Positions 46,636 through 56,014 of a stretch of 64,000 bases of DNA are shown in pieces; within the stretch, counting starts at the first letter, position 1; each line of letters starts with the position of its first letter. The position numbers and the translations under genes are program-made. Under the pieces are notes generated by a model. The model was not told where the DNA came from, ran no database searches, and was given only the letters and a program-made list of their open reading frames with translations. Source of the stretch: Microtetraspora malaysiensis (GTDB lineage: Bacteria; Actinomycetota; Actinomycetes; Streptosporangiales; Streptosporangiaceae); assembly GCF_001528665.1 (NCBI RefSeq), contig NZ_BBYJ01000006.1, forward strand, positions 248,001-312,000, written 5' to 3'.

Positions 46636-47363
46636 CCCCCGCACCCATCGCCGTCGCCCTTGACGCGCCCGACCTGGAGACCGCGGCCCGGTGGGCGAGT
46701 CTGGTGACGCCCCACGTCTCGACGGTGAAGGTCGGGCTGGAACTCTACCTCCGTTACGGACCGGATGTGATCGACTCCGTGCGCGGGGCGAGCGGCGTTC
46801 AGATCTTCCTCGACCTCAAGCTGCACGACATCCCGAACACGGTCGCCGGGGCGACCCGCGCCGTGGCGCGGCTCAAGCCGTCCATCCTCACCGTGCACGC
46901 GTCGGGCGGGCCCGCGATGATCAGGGCCGCCGTCGATGCGGCGGGCCCGCAGACCCAGATTGCCGCCGTGACGGTCCTCACGTCGCTCTCAGAGGCCGAT
47001 CTCGCCGCGATCGGCCTCGAGGGACGTCCCGACGACTCCGTGCGCCGCCTGGCGGCTCTCGCCGTGGGCGCGGGAGCCCAGGCCCTGGTCTGCTCGCCCC
47101 GTGAGGTCGCCGCGGTGCGCGCCGAGGTCGGGCTCGGGATCACGTTGATCACCCCCGGTGTTCGGCCCGCCGGCGCCGACACCCAGGATCAGGCAAGAGT
47201 AGCGACCCCGGAGGACGCGCTCGTCGACGGGGCCGATCTTCTGGTGATCGGCCGGCCCATCACGGGCTCGTCGGACCCGGGTGCCGCCGCCGCGACGATC
47301 GCCGCGGCGCTCCGCAAGGTGGACGTGTCCCGTTCGGCGGGCGCGGCCTCGCACGCACGCTGA
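46632..47363 (+). CDS. pyrF: Orotidine-5'-phosphate decarboxylase, type I
   Basis: Decarboxylates OMP to UMP. 243-residue TIM barrel with the catalytic Asp61-Lys63-Asp66 array in FLDLKLHDIPNT, Asp11 and Lys33 from the first strands, and TPGVRPAGADTQDQ. This is the bacterial type I form; many Streptomyces encode the type II form instead. Last gene of the pyr operon; a terminator hairpin follows. Confidence 0.96.
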   Translation: MTPAPIAVALDAPDLETAARWASLVTPHVSTVKVGLELYLRYGPDVIDSVRGASGVQIFLDLKLHDIPNTVAGATRAVARLKPSILTVHASGGPAMIRAAVDAAGPQTQIAAVTVLTSLSEADLAAIGLEGRPDDSVRRLAALAVGAGAQALVCSPREVAAVRAEVGLGITLITPGVRPAGADTQDQARVATPEDALVDGADLLVIGRPITGSSDPGAAAATIAAALRKVDVSRSAGAASHAR

Positions 47364-47376
47364 AAGGCGCCCGGCG

Positions 47377-47402
47377 GGGTCCGGAGGGCCGTCGCCGGAC
47401 CC
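47377..47402 (+). terminator. Terminator of the pyr operon
   Basis: GGGTCCGG (47377-47384) pairs perfectly with CCGGACCC (47395-47402), loop 10 nt, starting 14 bases after the pyrF stop. Confidence 0.65.
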
Positions 47403-47842
47403 TGTGGCAAAGATCATCCCAGATCTTTCCCGTGCTCGCGCCACACCCCCCGCCGATGCCGTTCCGCGGGCCCGTCCGGGGTCCGCGCGCGGGCGCGCCG
47501 GGGCCGCTCCCCGGTCGTGGAGGTCCGCTCGCCGGCCTCTCGGGCACGCCCTCCCGGAGCCTTTTTCCGGCCTTCCGCGGCCCGTCGGCGTACGGCCGCC
47601 GGCCGGTCCGGGAGGCCCGTACGAGGCCCGTACGAGGCCCGTCACGGGCGGTCCGGGGGAGGGCTCTCCTCCGTGGCTGATGAGGCGGTTTTCATCGACA
47701 GAGTGTGATTTTCCAGGTACTCAAAGTAATAGATTCAATTTTGTGGTGAGAGAAACGTGGCTTGACGTTGCCGGAGGGGGCATGGACCAGCTAGTTTCCC
47801 CTCCCGTCCGAGTACATCGACAGAAATTCGAGGTGACCCGGC
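47403..47842. other. Intergenic region upstream of mihF
   Basis: 440 bp. The last 150 bases are AT-richer and probably hold the mihF promoter: TTGCCG (47768-47773), 18-bp spacer, TAGTTT (47792-47797) is a candidate. Around 47618-47640 there is a small direct repeat GGCCCGTACGA. No ORF supported. Confidence 0.5.
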
Positions 47843-48166
47843 GTGGCTCTTCCTCCCCTGACTCCCGAGCAGCGCGCGGCAGCACTTGAGAAGGCTGCCA
47901 AGGCTCGCAAGGAGCGTGCCGAGGTCAAGAACCGGCTCAAGCACGGCGCGGTTTCTCTGGCTGAGGTGTTGAAGGATGGGCAGACCGATGACGTCATCGG
48001 CAAGATGAAGGTCTCGGCTCTGCTGGAGTCGCTCCCTGGCGTGGGCAAGGTCCGCGCCAAGCAGCTCATGGAGCGCCTTGGTATCGCCGAGTCCCGCCGT
48101 GTGCGGGGTCTCGGTGCCAACCAGCGCGCCTCCTTGGAGCGGGAGTTCGGCGGCGCCGAGAGCTGA
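47843..48166 (+). CDS. mihF: Actinobacterial integration host factor (mIHF/sIHF)
   Basis: 107-residue nucleoid-associated protein unrelated in fold to the enteric IHF. It binds DNA through the helix-two-turn-helix region LLESLPGVGKVRAKQLMERLGI (core SLPGVGKVRAKQLMERLG, about 63-80). Helical N-terminus with basic KAAKARKERAEVKNRLKHG. GTG start with GAGGTGA six bases upstream. It is the first gene of a housekeeping run with gmk and rpoZ, the usual actinobacterial order. Confidence 0.96.
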   Translation: MALPPLTPEQRAAALEKAAKARKERAEVKNRLKHGAVSLAEVLKDGQTDDVIGKMKVSALLESLPGVGKVRAKQLMERLGIAESRRVRGLGANQRASLEREFGGAES

Positions 48167-48203
48167 TCTCGGCTTCGCTAGCAAGATTTACGGGGGATAT
48201 TGA

Positions 48204-48854
48204 GTGACCGATACGTCCTGGCCCGGCGAGGATCGGGCCCGCCAGGCAGCCGCTTCCGGCGGGTCCGGGACATGTGCCGGTGACTCCATGCCTCCACACC
48301 GCCGCCTGACGGTCCTCTCCGGTCCGTCGGGCGTCGGGAAGTCCACGGTCGTCGCCGAGCTCCGGCGGTCGCACCCCGCGGTGTGGCTGTCGGTCTCGGT
48401 GACAACCAGGAAACCCCGCCCTGGCGAAACCCATGGCGTGGAGTACTACTTCGCCGACGACGCCGAGTTCGATCGCATGATCGCCTCGGGAGAGCTCCTG
48501 GAGTGGGCCGAGTTCGCCGGCAACCGGTACGGGACGCCCCGCACGCCCGTGCTCGAACGGCTGGCCGCGGGAGTGCCGACGCTGCTGGAGATCGACCTCC
48601 AGGGCGCGCGGCAGGTGCGTGAGAGCATGCCCGAGGCGCTGCTCGTCTTCCTGGCCCCGCCGAGCTGGGAGGAACTGGAGCGGCGGCTGCGCGGGCGCGG
48701 CACGGAACCCCCCGACGTCATCGAGCGCCGTCTCGACGCCGGTCGCGTGGAGATGGCCGCCGAGAAGGAATTCGATCTCACTCTTGTCAACACGTCCGTC
48801 CAGGACGTATGCGGTCGCCTGATAGCCTTGTTGGCCGGTACTACGGAGGCTTAG
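48204..48854 (+). CDS. gmk: Guanylate kinase
   Basis: Phosphorylates GMP to GDP. 216 residues; P-loop [10 protein letters not shown] (39-48), GMP-binding [19 protein letters not shown] (core [17 protein letters not shown]) and [13 protein letters not shown]. The first 30 residues are polar and may be disordered; an ATG at 48288 would give a shorter form. A G-rich site before GTG 48204 supports the long form. Confidence 0.95.
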   Translation: MTDTSWPGEDRARQAAASGGSGTCAGDSMPPHRRLTVLSGPSGVGKSTVVAELRRSHPAVWLSVSVTTRKPRPGETHGVEYYFADDAEFDRMIASGELLEWAEFAGNRYGTPRTPVLERLAAGVPTLLEIDLQGARQVRESMPEALLVFLAPPSWEELERRLRGRGTEPPDVIERRLDAGRVEMAAEKEFDLTLVNTSVQDVCGRLIALLAGTTEA

Positions 48855-48900
48855 GACTCCGAGACGAACGGACGTCCACCTAGCTAGGGGAAGCATCAAC

Positions 48901-49164
48901 GTGGCAACCAGCAGCACCTACGCGGAAGGCATCACCAACCCGTCGATCGACTCGCTGCTCGACATCGTCGACAGCAAGTACAGCCTGGTCATCATGGGCG
49001 CGAAGCGGGCGCGCCAGATCAACGCCTACTACTCCCAGCTCGGCGAGGGCCTGCTGGAGTACGTCGGGCCTCTCGTGGAGACCCACGCCCAGGAGAAGCC
49101 GCTGTCCATCGCGCTGCGCGAGGTCAGCGACGGCCTGCTCACCTCCGAGCCCATCGAGGGCTGA
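48901..49164 (+). CDS. rpoZ: RNA polymerase omega subunit
   Basis: 87-residue subunit that clamps the beta-prime C-terminus. [27 protein letters not shown] (core [18 protein letters not shown]) is the conserved binding region and [14 protein letters not shown] the second. GTG start with AGGGGA upstream. It follows gmk by 46 bases, the standard gmk-rpoZ pairing. Confidence 0.97.
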   Translation: MATSSTYAEGITNPSIDSLLDIVDSKYSLVIMGAKRARQINAYYSQLGEGLLEYVGPLVETHAQEKPLSIALREVSDGLLTSEPIEG

Positions 49165-49219
49165 CGGCGCTCAAGGCGCCCGCCCCGCTCGCGCGGGAGG
49201 CGCGCGGGAGGTTTCACAC

Positions 49220-50419
49220 GTGAGATCGGTGGTCCTTGGGGTCAGCGCCGGCATCGCGGTCTACAAGGCGTGCGAGTTGCTTCGCCTGTTCACCGAGTCC
49301 GGCCACGACGTGCGGGTCGTCCCGACCCGGGACGCGCTGCGGTTCGTCGGCGAGCCGACCTGGGCCGCGCTGTCGGGCAACCCGGTGACCACCGAGGTGT
49401 GGGATTCGGTCCACGAGGTGCCGCACGTGCGCATCGGGCAGCACGCCGACCTCGTCGTCGTCGCGCCCGCCACCGCGGACGTGCTCGCCCGGGCCGCCCA
49501 CGGCCTGGCGAACGACCTGCTCACCAACACCCTGCTGACCGCCCGCTGTCCGGTGGTGTTCGCGCCCGCGATGCACACCGAGATGTGGGAGCACCCCGCC
49601 ACCCGGGCCAACGTGGCGACGCTGCGCGAGCGCGGCGCGATCGTCATCGATCCGGCGGTCGGACGGCTCACCGGGGCGGACAGCGGCCCCGGGCGGCTGC
49701 CCGACCCCGCCGAGATCTTCGAGGTCTGCCGCCGCGTCCTCGCCGGACGCCCCGCCGACCTCGCCGGCCGGCACGTCGTGATCTCCGCCGGGGGCACCCG
49801 CGAGGCCATCGACCCGGTCCGGTTCATCGGCAACCGTTCGTCGGGCCTGCAGGGCTACGCCCTCGCCCGTACGGCCGTGGCCCGCGGCGCGGAGGTGACG
49901 CTGGTGTCGGCCAACGTCGCGCTGCCCGACCCGGCCGGAGCCAAGGTGGTGCGGGTCGAGACGGCCACCGAGCTGCGCGAGGCCGTCGTCTCCGCCGCCG
50001 GGCACGCCGACGCCGTGGTCATGGCCGCCGCGGTGGCGGACTTCCGCCCCGCGACGCACAGCGACACGAAGATCAAGAAGTCGGCGGCCGAGCCGGACCC
50101 CATCCACCTGGTGAAGAACCCGGACGTGCTGGCCGAGCTCGGCGAGATCCGCCGCGAGGGGCGCGCGCCGTCCTCCCGCGTCATCGTCGGCTTCGCGGCC
50201 GAGACCGACGACGTGCTCGCCAACGGCCGGGCCAAGCTCGAGCGCAAGGGCTGCGACCTGCTCGTGGTCAACCAGGTGGGGGGGAACCTCGCGTTCGGCA
50301 CCCCCGACAACGCCGCCGTCGTGCTCGTGGCGGGCGGCGACCCCGTCGAGATCCCGCGAGGGCCCAAGGAGGATCTCGCGGACGTGGTGTGGGATCTGGT
50401 GGCCGCGCGCCTCGCGTGA
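49220..50419 (+). CDS. coaBC: Phosphopantothenoylcysteine synthetase/decarboxylase
   Basis: Bifunctional coenzyme A enzyme, 399 residues. CoaC flavoprotein domain (about 1-180) has SAGIAVYKACELLRLF, ADLVVVAPATADVLAR and APAMHTEMWEHP; CoaB domain (about 185-399) has VISAGGTREAIDPVRFIGNRSSG (core GGTREAIDPVRFIGNRSSG) and the AAVADFRP loop. GGAGG eight bases before the GTG supports the start. Between rpoZ and metK as in other actinobacteria. Confidence 0.96.
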   Translation: MRSVVLGVSAGIAVYKACELLRLFTESGHDVRVVPTRDALRFVGEPTWAALSGNPVTTEVWDSVHEVPHVRIGQHADLVVVAPATADVLARAAHGLANDLLTNTLLTARCPVVFAPAMHTEMWEHPATRANVATLRERGAIVIDPAVGRLTGADSGPGRLPDPAEIFEVCRRVLAGRPADLAGRHVVISAGGTREAIDPVRFIGNRSSGLQGYALARTAVARGAEVTLVSANVALPDPAGAKVVRVETATELREAVVSAAGHADAVVMAAAVADFRPATHSDTKIKKSAAEPDPIHLVKNPDVLAELGEIRREGRAPSSRVIVGFAAETDDVLANGRAKLERKGCDLLVVNQVGGNLAFGTPDNAAVVLVAGGDPVEIPRGPKEDLADVVWDLVAARLA

Positions 50420-50564
50420 CCGGCGTTTTTCCCCTATTCAGACCGGATAAGACGGACTTTCTGGATCTTTCGCGGGTGGCAGGGCTTCGCGGGGCCGTAC
50501 CTGGTGGGGCTACACTCAGCGGAGCATTGTTGACGTCAGCAGCCGCTGCATGAGGAGCCACGAG

Positions 50565-51752
50565 TTGTCCCGTCGCCTGTTCACCTCCGAGTCGGTTACC
50601 GAAGGCCACCCGGACAAGATCGCTGACCAGATCAGTGACGCGATTCTCGACGCCATGCTCAAGGACGACCCCAAGAGCCGTGTCGCCGTCGAGACGCTGA
50701 TCACCACTGGCCAGGTCCACGTCGCCGGAGAGGTGACGACGGAGACCTACGTCGACATCCCGGCCCTGATCCGGGACAAGATCCTCGAGATCGGCTACGA
50801 CGCCTCCCACAAGGGCTTCGACGGCGCCTCCTGTGGCGTCTCGGTGTCCATCGGCGCGCAGTCGCCCGACATCGCGCAGGGCGTTGACGACGCTTACGAG
50901 CACCGCGAGGGCGAGGGCGTGGACGACCTCGACCGCCAGGGTGCCGGCGACCAGGGCCTCATGTTCGGCTACGCCTGCCGCGAGACCCCCGAGCTGATGC
51001 CGCTGCCGATCACGCTGGCGCACCGGATGGCCCGCCGTCTGTCCGAGGTCCGCAAGAACGGCACCATCCCCTACCTGCGTCCGGACGGCAAGACCCAGGT
51101 CACCATCGAGTACGACGGCGACCGTCCGGTGCGGCTCGACACGGTCGTCGTCTCGACCCAGCACGCGCCCGAGATCGACCTGCGCGAGATGCTCACGCCC
51201 GACATCCGCGAGCACGTCGTGGAGCCGGTGCTCGCCGACCTCGACATCGAGGTCGAGGGCTACCGGCTGCTCGTCAACCCGACCGGCCGCTTCGAGATCG
51301 GCGGCCCGATGGGCGACGCCGGCCTGACCGGTCGCAAGATCATCGTCGACACCTACGGCGGCATGGCCCGCCACGGCGGCGGCGCCTTCTCCGGCAAGGA
51401 CCCGTCGAAGGTCGACCGCTCGGCCGCCTACGCCATGCGCTGGGTCGCCAAGAACGTCGTCGCGGCCGGCCTCGCCGACCGCGCCGAGGTCCAGGTGGCG
51501 TACGCGATCGGCAAGGCCCAGCCGGTGGGCGTGTTCATCGAGACCTTCGGCACCGAGAAGGTCCCGGTCGCCCAGATCCAGGAAGCGGTGCTCAAGGTCT
51601 TCGACCTGCGCCCGGCCGCCATCATCCGCGACCTCGACCTGCTGCGCCCGGTCTACTCCGAGACCGCCGCGTACGGCCACTTCGGCCGCGAGGGCTTCTC
51701 GTGGGAGTCCACGGACCGCGCCGACGCCCTGCGCGAGGCCGTCGGCCTCTGA
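50565..51752 (+). CDS. metK: S-adenosylmethionine synthetase
   Basis: Makes SAM from methionine and ATP. 395 residues; begins [21 protein letters not shown] (core [16 protein letters not shown]), with [24 protein letters not shown] and [16 protein letters not shown], all signatures. The start is TTG at 50565: AGGAG lies seven bases upstream and the protein then matches homologues exactly. The in-frame ATG at 50550 sits before that ribosome site and is unlikely. TACACT (50511-50516) may be the -10. No SAM riboswitch is seen. A strong terminator follows. Confidence 0.97.
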   Translation: MSRRLFTSESVTEGHPDKIADQISDAILDAMLKDDPKSRVAVETLITTGQVHVAGEVTTETYVDIPALIRDKILEIGYDASHKGFDGASCGVSVSIGAQSPDIAQGVDDAYEHREGEGVDDLDRQGAGDQGLMFGYACRETPELMPLPITLAHRMARRLSEVRKNGTIPYLRPDGKTQVTIEYDGDRPVRLDTVVVSTQHAPEIDLREMLTPDIREHVVEPVLADLDIEVEGYRLLVNPTGRFEIGGPMGDAGLTGRKIIVDTYGGMARHGGGAFSGKDPSKVDRSAAYAMRWVAKNVVAAGLADRAEVQVAYAIGKAQPVGVFIETFGTEKVPVAQIQEAVLKVFDLRPAAIIRDLDLLRPVYSETAAYGHFGREGFSWESTDRADALREAVGL

Positions 51753-51762
51753 CACGTCCGGC

Positions 51763-51796
51763 AAGCGGCACCCGTCGTCTCCGGCGGGTGCCGCTT
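51763..51796 (+). terminator. Terminator after metK
   Basis: AAGCGGCACCCG (51763-51774) pairs perfectly with CGGGTGCCGCTT (51785-51796), loop 10 nt, ending in TT. Confidence 0.85.
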
Positions 51797-51887
51797 CGCG
51801 TTCCTCCGGCGCCGCTCCCGCCCCGGCGGCCCACCCCCCTCCGTACGGCCCGGCGGCGGGGCCGACGGCATCTGGTAGGACAGGAAA

Positions 51888-54068
51888 GTGACCGTTCCGA
51901 CATCGCCCGAGGGCCAGGAGGCGCTGCTCGCGATGCCGGAGCGCGGGCCGCGGCGGACCGCCGGGGCGGCAGGGCCGGCCGGGAGGAAGCCGGGCCCGGC
52001 CAAGGGCGCTCCCGATCCGGCCGGGCAGGCTCCGGTGGCCCGGGTCGTGGTCGACACACCGCTGCCCCACCTGGACCGGCCGTTCGACTACCTCGTTCCG
52101 GCGTCCATGGACACGGACGCCGTGCCGGGCTGCCGGGTGCGGGTGCGCTTCGCCGGGAAGCTCACCGACGGCTTCCTGCTTGAACGGGCCGAGCACACCG
52201 ACCACGAGGGCAAGCTAGCCTTCCTTGAGCGGGTGATCTCACCCGAGCCCGTGCTGACGGCCGAGATCGCCGGTCTCACCCGGGCCGTCGCCGACCGCTA
52301 CGCCGGGACGATGTCCGACATCCTGCGCCTGGCCGTGCCGCCCCGGCACGCGAAGGTCGAGGCCGAGCCCCGGCCGTCCCAGGAGCCGCCGACCGATGGG
52401 CCCGGCGCCCAGGGCAGCGGGCCGGGCGGCGCCGACGGTGGCGGCACGGACCGGCCGGAGACAGAGGGCGCCGAGACGGGTGCCGTGGACGTGGACGCGG
52501 GCCACTGGCGTGCCTATCCCACCGGGGAGTCCTTCCTCGCCGCCCTCGCCGACGGGCGCTCACCACGGGCCGTCTGGTCCGCCCTGCCGGGCACCGGCCA
52601 GGAGGGGCTCTCCTGGCCGTACGCCGTCGCGGCGGCCGTACGGGCGACCCTGGCGAGCGGGCGCGGCGCGGTCGTCGTGCTTCCCGACGGCAAGGACGTG
52701 GCGCTGGCCGACCGCGCGCTCGGGGACACCCCGCATGTCGCGATCACCGCCGATCTCGGCCCGGCGGAGCGATACCGCCGCTGGCTCAGGGTGTTGCGGC
52801 GGGAGGTGCCGGTCGCCGTCGGCACCAAGGCCGCGGCCTTCGCTCCTGTGGCCGACCTCGGCCTCGCGGTCATCTGGGACGACGGGGACGATCTGCACGA
52901 CGAACAGCACGCGCCCTACCCCCACGCCCGCGAGGTGCTCGCGCTGCGCGCCCACCGCGCCGGCGCGGCCATGCTGATCGGCGGGTACGCGCGGACGGTG
53001 GAGGCCACCCGGTTGATCGCCTCGGGATGGGCCAGGCCACTGGTGGCCCGGCGCGAGGAGGTCAGGACGCGGGCTCCCCGGGTGCGTCCGGCGGGCGACG
53101 ACGCCGAGATGGCCAGGGACGAGGCGGCCCGCGCGGCCCGGCTGCCGAGCCTCGCCTGGCGGGCGCTCAGGCGGGGGCTGGAGCACGGTCCCGTGCTGGT
53201 CCAGGTGCCGCGCAGGGGATATCTGCCGGTGCTCGCCTGCCAGAACTGCCGCGCCCTGGCCAGGTGCGGCCACGCCGGGTGCTCGGGGCCGCTGGCGTTG
53301 CGCTCCGGTCACGCCGCGCCGTACTGCCGCTGGTGCGGGCGGATCGCGGGCGAGTGGCGTTGCGGTGCCTGCGGCGGGCGCCGGGTGCGCGCCGTCGTCA
53401 CCGGTTCCCGGCGCACCGCCGAGGAGCTCGGCCGCGCGTTCCCCTCCGTCACGGTGCGTACGTCCGGGCGGGACGAGGTCATCGCCACGATCGGCGCGGC
53501 GCCCGCCCTGGTCGTCGCCACCCCCGGAGCCGAGCCCGTACCGGACGGGGGATACGCCGCCGCCGTCCTCCTGGACGGCTGGGCGCTGCTCGGCCGCCCC
53601 GAGCTGCGCGCCGCCGAGGAGGCGCTGCGCCGCTGGATGAACGCGGCGGCGCTGCTGCGGCCGGGGGCCGAGGCGGTGGTGCTGGCCGACGCGTCGGTGC
53701 CCGCCGTGCAGGCGCTGGTGCGATGGGACCCGGTCACCCACGCCGAGCGCGAGCTGGGGGAGCGCGCGGAGCTCGGCTTCCCTCCGGTCACCCGCGTCGC
53801 CACGCTGACCGGGCCGCCGTCGGCGGTCCGGGAGATGCTCGCCTCGGTGGAGCTTCCGGCCGGGGCCCAGGTCCTCGGTCCCGTACCGGTCGAGGGGTCG
53901 CGCCCCGGCGGCGAGCGGGAGGGCGAGCTGGAACGGGCGATGATCCGGGTGCCGCGCGCCCAAGGGGCGGCGCTGGCGCGGGCCCTCAAGGGAGCGAGCG
54001 GGGTGCGCTCGGCGCGCAAGGCGGCCGACCTCGTGCGGGTGCGCGTCGATCCGCTCGACCCGGTGTGA
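51888..54068 (+). CDS. priA: Primosomal protein N' (PriA), helicase motifs degenerate
   Basis: 726-residue replication-restart protein homologue. The N-terminal DNA-binding domain (VVVDTPLPHLDRPFDYLVP, core DTPLPHLDRPFDYLVP) and the zinc-binding cysteines (CQNCRALARCGHAGC, CRWCG, CGACGG) are kept. The Walker A position reads LPGTGQEGLSW without GKT, and the DEEH position reads WDDGDD, so ATP-dependent helicase activity is probably lost. This is the usual state of actinobacterial PriA. GTG start; TAGGAC six bases upstream resembles a leaderless -10. Confidence 0.93.
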   Translation: MTVPTSPEGQEALLAMPERGPRRTAGAAGPAGRKPGPAKGAPDPAGQAPVARVVVDTPLPHLDRPFDYLVPASMDTDAVPGCRVRVRFAGKLTDGFLLERAEHTDHEGKLAFLERVISPEPVLTAEIAGLTRAVADRYAGTMSDILRLAVPPRHAKVEAEPRPSQEPPTDGPGAQGSGPGGADGGGTDRPETEGAETGAVDVDAGHWRAYPTGESFLAALADGRSPRAVWSALPGTGQEGLSWPYAVAAAVRATLASGRGAVVVLPDGKDVALADRALGDTPHVAITADLGPAERYRRWLRVLRREVPVAVGTKAAAFAPVADLGLAVIWDDGDDLHDEQHAPYPHAREVLALRAHRAGAAMLIGGYARTVEATRLIASGWARPLVARREEVRTRAPRVRPAGDDAEMARDEAARAARLPSLAWRALRRGLEHGPVLVQVPRRGYLPVLACQNCRALARCGHAGCSGPLALRSGHAAPYCRWCGRIAGEWRCGACGGRRVRAVVTGSRRTAEELGRAFPSVTVRTSGRDEVIATIGAAPALVVATPGAEPVPDGGYAAAVLLDGWALLGRPELRAAEEALRRWMNAAALLRPGAEAVVLADASVPAVQALVRWDPVTHAERELGERAELGFPPVTRVATLTGPPSAVREMLASVELPAGAQVLGPVPVEGSRPGGEREGELERAMIRVPRAQGAALARALKGASGVRSARKAADLVRVRVDPLDPV

Positions 54069-54165
54069 CGGCGACGCGCCTCGGCCGGCGGCGGTGCGGC
54101 GCACGTCCGGGAGCTGCGGTTTCCTGCGTGTTCGCCGCCGATTCGCGATGCTGTCAGTAACCCGT

Positions 54166-54171
54166 TAGCGT
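54166..54171 (+). promoter_or_regulatory. -10 box of a leaderless mRNA (unknown gene A)
   Basis: TAGCGT ends six bases before GTG 54178; no ribosome binding site. Confidence 0.5.
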
Positions 54172-54177
54172 CTCCCT

Positions 54178-55857
54178 GTGTCGATCGAATGGGTGAACCG
54201 CGCTGTCGACGACCTGCGCGCCTGGGGGCAAGAGAAGGACGTCGAGGTCGACGTCGACGAGGTGCGGCTGCTGTGCGACTACGCCAGTGACTACCTGGAG
54301 GTGAACGAGCTCGGCGATTTCCGGCCGGGAACGTTCGAAGAGCTGCTGCTGGAGATCTATCCGCGTAAGGTCATCGCGCCGCCCGAAAGCGCGGGCGAGA
54401 CCGTCGCCGCCGCGCGCACCCTCGTCGAGTTTCTCGTCGACACGGGTGAGATCGGCGCGAAGACGGCGGACCGCATCCGGGTCGCGCTCGACGAGATCGA
54501 GCCCGAGATGCCCGCCGCCCTCGCCGACACGAGCAAGTTCGGCATGGCCAAGAGCATCTTCAGCGCCATCGACGCCGACTCGCTCGACCTGGCCGACCCC
54601 CTCGCCGTACAGCGGGCGGTTGACGAGCTCGACGGCCTCGACGAGGACGCCTGCGACTGTCCGGGCTGCGCGCCGCTCCCGGCGGTGCGGCTCGCCTCGC
54701 CGTCCGAGATCGCCCATGCCGTACGCGAGGTGCCGCTGCTGCGGGACGCGCACCAGCTCGTGATGTGGATGACCGAGGGCGGCAGGACCGCCACGGTCAA
54801 GAAGGCGCTGCGGGTCAAGGACGCGCGCGAGGTCGAGCGGGAGCTCGGCGTGGGCCGCCCCGGGCTGGCCTGGCGGCTGGCCCTCGACCTCGGCCTGGTC
54901 CGGCTGGAGGGCACGGCGGTGCTCCTGGAGGAGGGATTCGTCCCGCTGGAGTCCCGCGAAGAGGAGGACCTGCTCGACCTGTGGGCGGCGACGGTGGAGT
55001 TCCTCATCGAGGCCCCCGTCGAGATCACCGGCAACGAGGCCGTGGACGAGTCCGTCTACGCGGTCCACGACCTGCTGTACCGGCTGCAGGTGCCGGTGCC
55101 GCCGGACAGCGTCGGAGAGTACCTCCGTGAGCTGGCCGTGGGCGAGCGGGTGGAGGGCGTCGACGAGGCGCTGGAGCGGCTCGTCTACACAGGCACGGTC
55201 CACCACGTGGACGGTGGCGTCGCGCTGACCCCACACGGGTTGTGGGGCCTGCGGGAGCTCTACCTGGAGATCGGGCTGGAGCCGCCCATCGCGGCCGACC
55301 TGGCCGAGGGCGACGCGAGCGGCCTCGTCTCGGGGCTCATCACCAGCGGGCTGCCCGCCGAGGTGGCCGAGGGCGACATCGACCGGTGGCTGGCCCAGCG
55401 CACGCCCGAGCAGGCCGCGGCCGAGCTGCTCGGAGCGGTGGTGGGGGCGCCGGCGGAGATGCGCGGCATCGCCGTCACGATCGTGGACCGCCTCCCGGCC
55501 GAGGCGGAGTCCGCGGTGACCCACTGCCTCGACGACCCGGAGCTGCGGCCGCACGCCATCCACTGGCTGGCGTCCCGGGGCCTGCCCGCGCCCGCGCTCA
55601 CCCAGGACGAGCTGCTCTGGGTCAGCGTGGACATGCTCGCGCTCGCGCTGCCCGCCGCCCAGATCGACCCGGACGGATTCGCCGAGAACATGGCGGTCTC
55701 CGGACCTCCGCCGCACCTGATCGAGGACATGTGGCGGGTCGAGCACCCGGACGTGGTCGAGGTGCTCGAACTGCTCGGCAACACGCTCCCGGACAAGATC
55801 ACCGCCAAGGCGGCCCGCAAGGCCGCGTTCAAGGCGCGCTCGCGCGGCATCCGCTGA
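54178..55857 (+). CDS. Uncharacterised protein A (paralogue of the next gene)
   Basis: 559 residues, not recognised. It is acidic, mostly helical, with no signal peptide or membrane segment. An N-terminal part of about 175 residues ends in a Cys cluster CDCPGC (159-164). The rest resembles the whole of the next gene: both have a VPL-LRDA start, several winged-helix-like or HEAT-like helical units, and an ending EHPDVVEVLELLGNTLPDKI against EHPDALAVLEMLGRHHPDVV followed by a basic AKAARKAAFKARS / AKSARKTAMKVRS tail. Probably leaderless. Tandem duplication between priA and def; function unknown. Confidence 0.9.
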   Translation: MSIEWVNRAVDDLRAWGQEKDVEVDVDEVRLLCDYASDYLEVNELGDFRPGTFEELLLEIYPRKVIAPPESAGETVAAARTLVEFLVDTGEIGAKTADRIRVALDEIEPEMPAALADTSKFGMAKSIFSAIDADSLDLADPLAVQRAVDELDGLDEDACDCPGCAPLPAVRLASPSEIAHAVREVPLLRDAHQLVMWMTEGGRTATVKKALRVKDAREVERELGVGRPGLAWRLALDLGLVRLEGTAVLLEEGFVPLESREEEDLLDLWAATVEFLIEAPVEITGNEAVDESVYAVHDLLYRLQVPVPPDSVGEYLRELAVGERVEGVDEALERLVYTGTVHHVDGGVALTPHGLWGLRELYLEIGLEPPIAADLAEGDASGLVSGLITSGLPAEVAEGDIDRWLAQRTPEQAAAELLGAVVGAPAEMRGIAVTIVDRLPAEAESAVTHCLDDPELRPHAIHWLASRGLPAPALTQDELLWVSVDMLALALPAAQIDPDGFAENMAVSGPPPHLIEDMWRVEHPDVVEVLELLGNTLPDKITAKAARKAAFKARSRGIR

Positions 55858-55880
55858 CCCGCCCGCGGGGCGGGTCAGCG
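55852..55880 (+). terminator. Terminator at the end of unknown gene A
   Basis: CGCTGACCCGCCC (55852-55864) pairs perfectly with GGGCGGGTCAGCG (55868-55880), 13 bp with a GCG loop. The stop codon lies in the stem. Confidence 0.8.
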
Positions 55881-56002
55881 GGGCGGCTCCTCCGGGGAGA
55901 TCGGCGAGCCGTTCACGGGTGCGCACCGGCGCCCGCCCGCGCGCTCTCCTGAGACCGGCGAGGAGGAAGCGGCGAACGGCACAGCTGGCGTCGTATGTGG
56001 AG

Positions 56003-56008
56003 TAAGTT
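56003..56008 (+). promoter_or_regulatory. -10 box of a leaderless mRNA (unknown gene B)
   Basis: TAAGTT ends six bases before ATG 56015; no ribosome binding site. Confidence 0.5.
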
Positions 56009-56014
56009 GCTGTA

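Noticed and set aside
50420-50564. SAM riboswitch before metK
   Set aside because: No SAM-I, SAM-II or SAM-IV core motif or suitable stems; only a -10-like TACACT and a ribosome site were found.
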